From the NCBI GenBank assembly GCA_944381335.1, contig CALWKT010000006.1:1-7954 (forward strand): 7,954 nt of DNA. Direction: 5' to 3'. The number at the start of each line of letters is the position of its first letter. The first letter of the stretch is position 1. This DNA comes from an uncultured Christensenellaceae bacterium. Lineage in GTDB: Bacteria > Bacillota_A > Clostridia > Christensenellales > UBA3700. The position numbers and the translations under genes were made by a program. Shown piece by piece: positions 1-5,365 of the stretch. Below the pieces are notes generated by a model. That model was not told the origin of the DNA. It ran no database searches and saw nothing but the letters and a program-made list of their open reading frames with translations.

Positions 1-222
1 AACGTCATCTACTCCGACGAAAACGTCTCGATAGACCCGGAAAACGTTCAGGTGAGCGAAACAGGAAGATCGGGCAGTCAGGTAATACTCACGGCGACTT
101 TGCCCGTAACGATGCCCGACGACACGGGTTTCCATTACCTGTGCCTCAGCATAACGATGCAGACCGCAGAAACCTATGCCGACGTCAACGTATCAGCATA
201 TGCTTATCTGAAGCTGAGCTGA
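1..222 (+). CDS. C-terminal fragment of an unidentified protein
   Basis: This open frame enters from the left edge and ends at a TGA at 220-222, giving 73 residues of the C-terminus (NVIYSDENVSIDPENVQVSE at the visible start, SAYAYLKLS at the end). The start lies outside the window. The segment is rich in Val, Thr, Ser and Ile in alternating patterns, which suggests beta strands, and has one Cys and no obvious membrane helix. No family was recognised. A strong hairpin terminator follows 19 bases after the stop, so this is the true end of a transcription unit and not a broken gene. It converges on the minus-strand operon to its right. The reading frame is certain because it is open to the edge and correctly terminated; the function is unknown. 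Confidence 0.7.
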   Translation, partial: NVIYSDENVSIDPENVQVSETGRSGSQVILTATLPVTMPDDTGFHYLCLSITMQTAETYADVNVSAYAYLKLS

Positions 223-241
223 CGAAAATGACAAACAGAAT

Positions 242-273
242 AAAAAAACGGGGAAACGATTCCCCGTTTTTTT
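242..273. terminator. Bidirectional Rho-independent terminator
   Basis: A perfect inverted repeat pairs 242-255 with 260-273 around the four-base loop ACGA. The core is CGGGGAA/TTCCCCG, flanked by seven A on the left and seven T on the right, so a U-run follows the hairpin whichever strand is read. It sits between two convergent genes, the plus-strand fragment ending at 222 and the minus-strand operon ending at 329, and probably terminates both. Confidence 0.93.
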
Positions 274-328
274 ATTTTCACTCATCCGACCGCTTTATTT
301 TCCGCGTTTCGGTTTATCTTCTCTCCGC

Positions 329-1258
329 TCAGTAACCTGCGTCGTAATCCACGTTGGAAACCTTTCCTCCGTCGCAAAAAACGACAAGCTTTTCGGCTAT
401 ATCCTCAACGGCGACGTTTTCGGCTTTAGAAGCGTGTATGGCGCAATGCGGCGACATCACGACGTTCCTGAATTTCCCGAAAGGATATTTTGAAACGCTC
501 CTTGCCGCCTCTTTTTCAGATCTTCCCTGCGCCGCAGACCAGACGTCGGAAGCGAATCCGGCAAGACTTCCGCTCTCAAGCAGTCCGAATATCTTTTCTT
601 CTTTGAGCGTCTCCGCTCTGCCGACGTTTATTACGAATTTGCCGCTCAACAGAGCATAATCCGCGTCCGTCAATAATTTTGCGCTTTCGTCAGTTCTTGG
701 CAACGCGAAAAGCAGAACGTCGCTCTCATTCAGAAGCGCTTGTAACGGCTCCTTTTTTACTCCGGGCGGCACTTCTTTCCCTCTGTCGGGGGCTATAACG
801 ACGCAACCGAAAGGCGCGAGCAGCTTTGCGTATTCTCTGCCAACGGCTCCGAATCCTATTATACCGACAGTCTTATCCCTCAGAGAATTCCACCATGATC
901 TCCCTGCGTTCCAGTTCCCCTCCCGAAGATCGCCGTGGAGTTCGATCACTCTGTGAAGAAGCGCAAGCGTCAACGCAAAGGCGTGCTCGGCAACGTAAGG
1001 CGCGCAAGCGTGAGAGACCGTGAGAGAAATTCCGCGCTCCCTCATCCCGGCAAGAGGAAATTTGTCCGCTCCCGTCTTTGGCGCGAAAACCGCTTTCAGA
1101 CGCTTCATTGCGTCCAGTTTTTCGCGATCGAGCGACGTGCCGACGTACGCCTCGCACTCCGCCTCGCAATCGCAGAAGACATTGCCCTTTTCTTCAAGAG
1201 ATTTTTTTATTGCCGCGGGAAAACGCGCCGCGTATTTATTTTCAACGAATATTTTCAA
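329..1258 (-). CDS. D-2-hydroxyacid dehydrogenase family protein
   Basis: This 309-residue protein belongs to the NAD-dependent D-isomer 2-hydroxyacid dehydrogenase family (relatives include phosphoglycerate dehydrogenase and glyoxylate reductase). The Rossmann glycine motif GFGAVG is at residues 135-140, and Asp158 at the end of the next strand favours NAD over NADP. The family segment AEHAFALTLAL is at 90-100. The catalytic Arg appears as Arg214 in NVGRAE, where the family usually has NxxRG, and the catalytic His as His271 in SPH. The Glu normally found in the DVF-x-x-EP region is missing: the sequence reads DVWSAAQG at 238-245 and continues into a charged segment before SPH. Activity or substrate may therefore differ from the family. 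It starts with TTG at 1258, seven bases after GGAG (CTCC on the plus strand at 1266-1269), and is the last gene of a four-gene operon, 12 bases after the channel-like gene. The size is normal for the family. The substrate is unknown; calling it serA is not justified. Confidence 0.85.
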   Translation of the reverse strand: MKIFVENKYAARFPAAIKKSLEEKGNVFCDCEAECEAYVGTSLDREKLDAMKRLKAVFAPKTGADKFPLAGMRERGISLTVSHACAPYVAEHAFALTLALLHRVIELHGDLREGNWNAGRSWWNSLRDKTVGIIGFGAVGREYAKLLAPFGCVVIAPDRGKEVPPGVKKEPLQALLNESDVLLFALPRTDESAKLLTDADYALLSGKFVINVGRAETLKEEKIFGLLESGSLAGFASDVWSAAQGRSEKEAARSVSKYPFGKFRNVVMSPHCAIHASKAENVAVEDIAEKLVVFCDGGKVSNVDYDAGY

Positions 1259-1265
1259 TGCCGTA

Positions 1266-1269
1266 CTCC
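1266..1269 (-). promoter_or_regulatory. RBS that fixes a TTG start
   Basis: On the minus strand GGAG lies seven bases before the TTG at 1258. The upstream gene's TGA stop (1271-1273) is in the same frame, so no earlier start is possible. This supports TTG as the true start of the dehydrogenase. Confidence 0.75.
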
Positions 1270-1270
1270 G

Positions 1271-2392
1271 TCATTTCACGATTTTTCTGACCACAACGCC
1301 CGTTATGATCGTAAGAAGGAATATCCCCAGTATCGATTCCGCATATGCGGCATAAAGCATCGCAGAGGGCAGATCTCCGTAAACCACGTCAAGATTGAAG
1401 AAATATTTCAGAGAGTTCATAAAAGAATCTACGATTACGCCTTTGACAGTATCCGTGCCGGACAATGCGGCGTATATGCCTGAAAACGCAAATATCGAAA
1501 CGAGCATTGAAATTATGTTGTTTGTTATGCGAATTCCCCAACCGAAACATTTGCCGATTGTAAAGTACGCCACGGCATACAGCGCTTTCTCCAGCCATAT
1601 CAGAGGCTTCGCCATTGCGCCGAATTTGTTGAGCTTCTTCCCCGCCTGTCTGATCCTGAGGTACATATTGACGTCTCTCATTATGTACAGACACTGATCG
1701 CTTTCGCTGAACAGATTGCGTTCAACGTACGAAGAATAAAGCGCGAGTACGAGCATGGACAGCCTTTTCAATCCTGCCACGCCTTCCTTTTTTTCCTGAC
1801 GGTATCTCTTCCACAATTCTTTGAAACTTACGACCTGTATCTGAAGCTTCTGAACGGAAACCCCGCTTTTTATATCGAATCCCGGCATATTGTCGGAGAC
1901 CAGAGTTCCGATTTTGGACATGCCTATCGCGATCTTTTCCACGTCCGCTCCGTATTCGAACCTGATTTCTCCTATTTCGGACATGCTCAATATCTCAATA
2001 AGCTGCATGTCGCTGTTGAGCACGTCGATCCTTCCGCACCTTGAGTCAAGAAACCTGACGTCTTTCAGCGTCCTGTTCTTGTTGAAAGTGGCGTTGTCCA
2101 CGGTACTTCTCTCAAAAACAAGGGTGTCCACTCCGCTGTTGTAATATTCGAAGACTCCAATTTTGCAGTTGATGAAATGAACGTGTCTGCCCAGCACTTT
2201 TTTCAGAGAAAGCTTCCTGAATTCGCAATTGTCAAACACAAGCTTTTCCTGTTCTCCGGAAAGCATGACGTCCTGTATGCAGAGAGCGTCTTCAAAGACG
2301 AGATCTTTATACTCGCCTGAGATCGCTTCTCTGACCACTTTCTCGCCGGTATAAGACGATTTCTTGATTCCCAAAGAATTCAGATCTTCCAT
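1271..2392 (-). CDS. Beta-helix (pentapeptide-like) protein with ion-channel-like pore domain
   Basis: This is a 373-residue membrane protein with three parts. Residues about 31-165 form degenerate repeats: hydrophobic-Phe signatures recur at Phe33 (LVFED), Phe53 (LVFDN), Phe73 (VHFIN), Phe93 (LVFER), Phe114 (VRFLD) and Phe145 (IRFEY). The first four are exactly 20 residues apart, the turn size of a four-sided right-handed beta-helix as in pentapeptide-repeat proteins. Residues about 200-285 are helical and resemble the linker seen between pentapeptide repeats and a channel domain in known bacterial fusions. Residues about 290-310 and 345-368 are two membrane helices around a pore-loop-like segment, with LDVVYGDLP at 334-342 where K+ channels have TxGYGD; only YGD is kept. 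The C-terminus ESILGIFLLTIITGVVVRK fits the Ion_trans_2 second helix. The start ATG overlaps the previous gene by 13 bases and has GAGGG nine bases upstream. Channel activity and ion selectivity are inferred and uncertain. Confidence 0.8.
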   Translation of the reverse strand: MEDLNSLGIKKSSYTGEKVVREAISGEYKDLVFEDALCIQDVMLSGEQEKLVFDNCEFRKLSLKKVLGRHVHFINCKIGVFEYYNSGVDTLVFERSTVDNATFNKNRTLKDVRFLDSRCGRIDVLNSDMQLIEILSMSEIGEIRFEYGADVEKIAIGMSKIGTLVSDNMPGFDIKSGVSVQKLQIQVVSFKELWKRYRQEKKEGVAGLKRLSMLVLALYSSYVERNLFSESDQCLYIMRDVNMYLRIRQAGKKLNKFGAMAKPLIWLEKALYAVAYFTIGKCFGWGIRITNNIISMLVSIFAFSGIYAALSGTDTVKGVIVDSFMNSLKYFFNLDVVYGDLPSAMLYAAYAESILGIFLLTIITGVVVRKIVK

Positions 2393-3030
2393 TCTCTGTT
2401 TCCCTCTATATAATTACGCAACACTGGATAACCGTCTCCGCTGCCGTCTGTTTTACCTTGGCGCACAAACTGTACGATCTCTTTTGCCGACGCTTCGGCG
2501 TCTGAATTGAATATCACCAGTCCGTAAGGTCTCTCCCCTTTTTCAAGCGCGGACGCTATATCCGCAAATTCCTCCTTGGCGGCAGAATAACGCACTTTTT
2601 TCTGGTCCTCGGATTTTTCTCTTGAATCCAGCCTCTCGTTTATCTGCTCCAGCGGCGACCATATCAGAATATGACAAAACGGTATTCCCTTTTCGCGCAA
2701 GGATTTCTCCAGCGCGTAATAATTCTCCAGCTTCCCGACGTGGATGACAGGACATTTTCCGCGCGACAAGTAATACTTCAGCCGCTTGCCGTCAACGCCG
2801 TAAAACCTGCCGTACCTGCCATGATACTGAACGAAGTCGCCTCTCCCGGCTTTTTTGGTAAACTCCTTTACGGATATGTCTGTATATCCGGGTTTGTGCT
2901 CTGTTCCATCAGGTATTCCCCTGTGTTTCCTGAACATAATAAAAGAAGAGTCTGCCACGCAAAGCAATCCCGTTACGGTATTTTTTCCGCTCGCCGGAGT
3001 CCCCGAAAGCAAAATCACTTTTGAATCCAT
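2380..3030 (-). CDS. Divergent guanylate-kinase-like P-loop kinase
   Basis: This 216-residue protein has a guanylate kinase fold. The P-loop GTPASGKNT is at residues 10-18, with Asn where Ser or Thr usually follows the Lys. Arg34 and Arg37 (FRKHRG) match the paired Arg residues that hold the phosphate of GMP. GYTDISVKEF at 48-57 matches the family's YxFVSxxEF, and GDFVQYHGRYGRFYG at 64-78 matches GxFLExxxxxGxxYG. The Glu that reads the guanine base in true guanylate kinases is Gln68 here, and the residue after the final YG is Val rather than Thr or Ser. The C-terminal part (NERLDSREKS at 131-140, then LVIFNSD at 171-177) follows the family plan. A normal gmk is about 200 residues, so the domain looks complete, but the substrate is probably not simply GMP. 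The start overlaps the upstream kinase gene by 16 bases with only a weak RBS, implying translational coupling. Confidence 0.8.
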   Translation of the reverse strand: MDSKVILLSGTPASGKNTVTGLLCVADSSFIMFRKHRGIPDGTEHKPGYTDISVKEFTKKAGRGDFVQYHGRYGRFYGVDGKRLKYYLSRGKCPVIHVGKLENYYALEKSLREKGIPFCHILIWSPLEQINERLDSREKSEDQKKVRYSAAKEEFADIASALEKGERPYGLVIFNSDAEASAKEIVQFVRQGKTDGSGDGYPVLRNYIEGNREWKI

Positions 3031-3617
3031 TTTATCAGCTTTTCGACCTCCTCGTTCAGATTCCTGTCCACTTCGTTGTAAAAAATATATGCTCCAAAAG
3101 CGTTATCCGGAGCTATTCCCGCAAGCCCGGAGCTGTACTCGTACCAGTTGGCAAGTTTATAGCGGTCCCTGGAAGCGTTGCGCCTGGAGACTCTGGCATA
3201 TTCCAGATTTTCATCGTGATTTATCCAGACAAATCTGACGACGACGCCGATCCTGTCAAGATACTGTTTGTTTATCATTTCAGCAAACTTGTTGAAATCC
3301 TGCACCACAGCGATCATAGGGATTGTCAGCACCACGCTGTTGCCGAGTTCAAGATTCTCGCGGCAAAGCTTCAGCGTGATGTCGTATTCAATGGGTCTTA
3401 TCTTTTCGCAATAAAATTCAGACTCTCTGTCGCCTTCGCTGGACCCGCTTGCGCAAAGAATAAAATCCGTATATTGTCTGGTGACGGTGTCTTTGTCTAT
3501 ATAAGTCCACTTCATTCTTTCGGAAACGGCTTTCCCGACGGTGGTTTTCCCCGCCCCGGCGCATCCGGCTATGATGACAAACGTGGTTCTCTCAGGTTTC
3601 TTTGATCTTCCGAACAT
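3015..3617 (-). CDS. AAA_33-type P-loop ATPase/kinase
   Basis: This 200-residue protein is the first gene of the operon. Residues 13-26 form a hydrophobic strand leading into a canonical Walker A, GCAGAGKTT, at 18-26. YIDKDTV at 39-45 resembles the acidic motif after helix 1 in the AAA_33 / zeta-toxin / gluconate-kinase-like group, and GNSVVLTIP at 92-100 matches the second conserved strand. RRNASRDRYKLANW at 145-158 looks like an Arg-rich lid that closes over ATP. This group transfers the gamma phosphate of ATP to small molecules, nucleotides or RNA ends; the substrate here cannot be read from the sequence. The start ATG at 3617 has GGGGG seven bases upstream and a promoter about 25 bases upstream. 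Its stop overlaps the guanylate-kinase-like gene, so the two kinases are probably made together in the cytoplasm. Confidence 0.8.
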   Translation of the reverse strand: MFGRSKKPERTTFVIIAGCAGAGKTTVGKAVSERMKWTYIDKDTVTRQYTDFILCASGSSEGDRESEFYCEKIRPIEYDITLKLCRENLELGNSVVLTIPMIAVVQDFNKFAEMINKQYLDRIGVVVRFVWINHDENLEYARVSRRNASRDRYKLANWYEYSSGLAGIAPDNAFGAYIFYNEVDRNLNEEVEKLIKWIQK

Positions 3618-3641
3618 AAAAATTCCCCCGTATTATTGAAT

Positions 3642-3671
3642 ATTATATCATGCAGCCGCTTCAATTGTAAA
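3642..3671 (-). promoter_or_regulatory. Promoter of the four-gene operon
   Basis: Read on the minus strand, the -35 is TTTACA (3666-3671) and the -10 is TATAAT (3642-3647) with an 18-base spacer. TG one base before the -10 makes an extended -10 (TGATATAAT). The predicted start of transcription is near 3635, giving a leader of under 20 bases before the ATG at 3617. Confidence 0.75.
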
Positions 3672-3677
3672 TACAAT
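3664..3677. promoter_or_regulatory. Operator-like palindrome over the operon -35
   Basis: The sequence ATTGTAAATACAAT is a perfect inverted repeat of six bases each side with a two-base centre. It covers the whole -35 box (3666-3671) of the operon promoter, so a bound repressor would block RNA polymerase. No regulator gene is in the window. Such AT-rich palindromes can also occur by chance. Confidence 0.4.
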
Positions 3678-3746
3678 AAACGTTTCCTCGCTCATTTTCC
3701 GTCCGAGCCTCCGCTTTCTTTCCGCGCACATCCGCGTCACCGCTGC

Positions 3747-3787
3747 TCCGGAAAGTTAAGACTGCTTCCGGACAAAAATTTTTTTTT
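3747..3787 (+). terminator. Hairpin followed by T-run in the divergent spacer
   Basis: TCCGGAA (3747-3753) pairs with TTCCGGA (3766-3772). AGT/ACT can add three inner pairs around a TAAG loop, leaving a two-base bulge. After CAAAAA comes a run of nine T at 3779-3787. On the plus strand this resembles a Rho-independent terminator, but the T-run starts six bases late and no plus-strand gene ends upstream. It might end a short unannotated RNA, or stop stray transcription before the acyltransferase promoters. Confidence 0.3.
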
Positions 3788-3845
3788 ATTTTATAAATAT
3801 ATGAGTTGCAACCCGAAAACGCGCTTTTTTACAAAAACTTTACAT

Positions 3846-3873
3846 TTGGGAGTCTCTCTTCTATTTTTATAAT
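3846..3873 (+). promoter_or_regulatory. Upstream candidate promoter of the acyltransferase gene
   Basis: TTGGGA (3846-3851) and a perfect TATAAT (3868-3873) are 16 bases apart, with very AT-rich DNA upstream. It would start transcription near 3880, about 155 bases before the ATG at 4035. A second promoter lies just downstream, so the gene may have tandem promoters. Confidence 0.45.
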
Positions 3874-3896
3874 CAATAATTATGCCCTTCTACCGT

Positions 3897-3925
3897 TTGA
3901 CTATCATTTTTCAATATGCTATCTT
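3897..3925 (+). promoter_or_regulatory. Main candidate promoter of the acyltransferase gene
   Basis: TTGACT (3897-3902) and TATCTT (3920-3925) are separated by 17 bases, and TG at 3917-3918 gives an extended -10. The predicted start is near 3932, leaving a leader of about 100 bases. That start also rules out translation beginning at the ATG at 3882, which would lie upstream of the transcript. Confidence 0.55.
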
Positions 3926-3970
3926 AGATAAGGAAATAACGTCACATGCCGATAACAACGGCAATTATCT
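3926..3970 (+). other. Possible stem-loop in the acyltransferase leader
   Basis: AGATAA (3926-3931) can pair with TTATCT (3965-3970). Inside, TGCCG (3947-3951) pairs with CGGCA (3959-3963) around a seven-base loop. The structure would sit at the extreme 5' end of the RNA from the downstream promoter. The stems are short and it may have no function; no known riboswitch class was recognised. Confidence 0.2.
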
Positions 3971-4018
3971 GAACAACTTTCTGACTTTCTTGTTTTACGA
4001 TTCAGATTTTCAGACCTT

Positions 4019-4025
4019 AAAGGAG
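4019..4025 (+). promoter_or_regulatory. RBS that fixes the acyltransferase start
   Basis: AAAGGAG ends nine bases before the ATG at 4035, a near-ideal Shine-Dalgarno site. The same frame is open back to an ATG at 3882, but that start has no ribosome binding site, and the 51 extra residues (low complexity, Phe/Tyr/Asn-rich) look like translated leader. Confidence 0.85.
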
Positions 4026-4034
4026 ATTACAACA

Positions 4035-5282
4035 ATGAAATATACCGGCAGAAAATTCACCATCTCGGTTGGCGCGATGCCGTTTGCAACGATAAGCAAC
4101 ACGCGTTCTCAATTCCGCATAATAGCAAACCTCGACAAAGACGTTGACCCTGAAATTCTTCAGAAAGCCACAGACCTCGTAGTGCCGCGTTTCCCGATGT
4201 ACACCGTCATCATCAAAAGAAGATGGCACGGACTCAGGACCCTCCAGGTCGCGGAAATGAAAGTGAACGTCGAGCCTTTCAATCCTCAGAGAGAGCATTA
4301 TCACAGATATGCAAAAAAGCCGCTTTTCAAGATCATGTACGAAAAAAACATGATCTGCGTGGAACTTTACCATATCCTTACCGACGGCAACGGCGGCGTA
4401 AGATTTCTGAATTGTCTGCTGGCGTGCTACTTCACTCTGCTGGGCGAAGACGTCGATATGACCAACATCCTTGACTGGAGAGACCATGCGACGGACGAAG
4501 AATTCGAAGACGGTTATCTGCGCTTTGCCGAAAACAAAAAGGGAAAGATCAACAATGCCAGAAGCTTTGGCCGCGCTCAGTTCAAGCTGGACGAAAAGGT
4601 CATAAAGGACAGAGGAAACGTTTCCACCACCTACTCTTTCGATCTCGCTTCTGCTAAACCCGTTGCGAAATCTTACGGCGCTACCCTGCACGAATATCTC
4701 GCGGCAACGCTTTGCGTGACCTTCCTGAGACTACGCGACGAACGCGGCAGCAAAAAATGCATACGCCTGCAAATGCCGATAGACCTCAGAAAACGCTTTC
4801 CGACCACAACGCTGACCAACTTCGTCGCGACCACTCAGTTCGAAACGTTCGGCGGAGACAAAGCTCAACTGATCAAGGAGCTCCGCGAGCATTTTGAGAT
4901 TGCAACTCACGAGGACGAACTCAAATCTTTCCTGAACGACGGAAAGAACCTGATGCACGGCGTGCTGGGCTTCCTCCCCAGATTTATCAGCGATTTTCTG
5001 GTCGACCTGGGCGACACCCTGCTCGGAGAAAGGATGAGCAACACCTCTTTCAGCAACCTGGGTCTCGTGAAAAACAACCTGGCGAAAAACGGAGTGCTCG
5101 ATTACGAAGTCATAGGAGGCAACCCGCTTTACGCGCCGTTTTACGTGACGGCGATAAGTTTCAACGGAATATGCAACATCTCTTTCTCAAGGCATATAGA
5201 ATCAGACGTGTTTGAAAGATACTTCCTTGAGGAACTCTCGAAAGACGACATATCTCCGACAAAAACGGTCATCAGAAAATAA
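4035..5282 (+). CDS. Condensation/alcohol-acetyltransferase-like acyltransferase
   Basis: This 415-residue protein (from the ATG with a strong RBS) belongs to the chloramphenicol-acetyltransferase-fold superfamily that includes NRPS condensation domains, alcohol acetyltransferases and wax-ester synthases. The catalytic motif HILTDG (HxxxDG) is at residues 113-118, with His113 as the general base. RLQMPIDLRKRFP at 244-256 followed by TNF at 261-263 matches the second conserved block of the superfamily. SNLG at 340-343 matches a conserved C-terminal turn seen in stand-alone members. The length fits one complete two-lobed domain, with no carrier protein, adenylation domain or membrane segment attached or nearby. 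It probably transfers an acyl group from CoA or a carrier to an alcohol or amine, but donor and acceptor cannot be predicted. It is transcribed alone: candidate promoters are at 3846-3925 and a terminator follows 36 bases after the stop. Confidence 0.82.
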   Translation: MKYTGRKFTISVGAMPFATISNTRSQFRIIANLDKDVDPEILQKATDLVVPRFPMYTVIIKRRWHGLRTLQVAEMKVNVEPFNPQREHYHRYAKKPLFKIMYEKNMICVELYHILTDGNGGVRFLNCLLACYFTLLGEDVDMTNILDWRDHATDEEFEDGYLRFAENKKGKINNARSFGRAQFKLDEKVIKDRGNVSTTYSFDLASAKPVAKSYGATLHEYLAATLCVTFLRLRDERGSKKCIRLQMPIDLRKRFPTTTLTNFVATTQFETFGGDKAQLIKELREHFEIATHEDELKSFLNDGKNLMHGVLGFLPRFISDFLVDLGDTLLGERMSNTSFSNLGLVKNNLAKNGVLDYEVIGGNPLYAPFYVTAISFNGICNISFSRHIESDVFERYFLEELSKDDISPTKTVIRK

Positions 5283-5318
5283 CTCCGGAAATGCCGGTCC
5301 CGCCAATAACGGACGTAT

Positions 5319-5350
5319 AAAAAAGGAGCCTTCCGGCTCCTTGATTTTTT
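5319..5350. terminator. Bidirectional Rho-independent terminator
   Basis: AAGGAGCC (5323-5330) pairs with GGCTCCTT (5335-5342) around a TTCC loop. Six T follow at 5345-5350 for the plus strand, and six A at 5319-5324 give the U-run for the minus strand. It lies between the convergent acyltransferase (stop at 5282) and lipoprotein (stop at 5366) genes and serves both. Confidence 0.93.
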
Positions 5351-5365
5351 ATCACTTGAATTGGT

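Noticed and set aside
329..1258. Naming the dehydrogenase serA or formate dehydrogenase
   Set aside because: It lacks the phosphoglycerate dehydrogenase Glu motif and any ACT domain, and its DVWSAAQG segment does not match the formate dehydrogenase Gln-Pro motif.
1254..1275. The channel-like gene and the dehydrogenase are in the same frame, separated by one TGA and four sense codons; possible read-through fusion or a split gene
   Set aside because: A good GGAG seven bases before TTG explains separate initiation, both proteins are complete for their families, and sharing a frame happens by chance one time in three.
3021..3605. A 194-residue plus-strand open frame opposite the AAA_33-type kinase
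   Set aside because: The minus-strand frame has a clear Walker A, RBS and promoter; the plus-strand frame shows no domain.
3648..3740. A 30-residue minus-strand frame (GTG at 3740, internal ATGs) upstream of the operon, possible leader peptide
   Set aside because: It ends inside the -10 region of the operon promoter, so it would need a separate upstream promoter that I could not find. The composition is not distinctive.
3882..4034. N-terminal extension of the acyltransferase by 51 residues from an ATG at 3882
   Set aside because: There is no ribosome binding site at 3882, the best promoter would start transcription downstream of it, and the ATG at 4035 has an ideal AAAGGAG. The extension is not protein-like.
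4017..4691. A 224-residue minus-strand open frame inside the acyltransferase gene
   Set aside because: It has no motif, no RBS and lies opposite a well-supported gene; it is a shadow frame.
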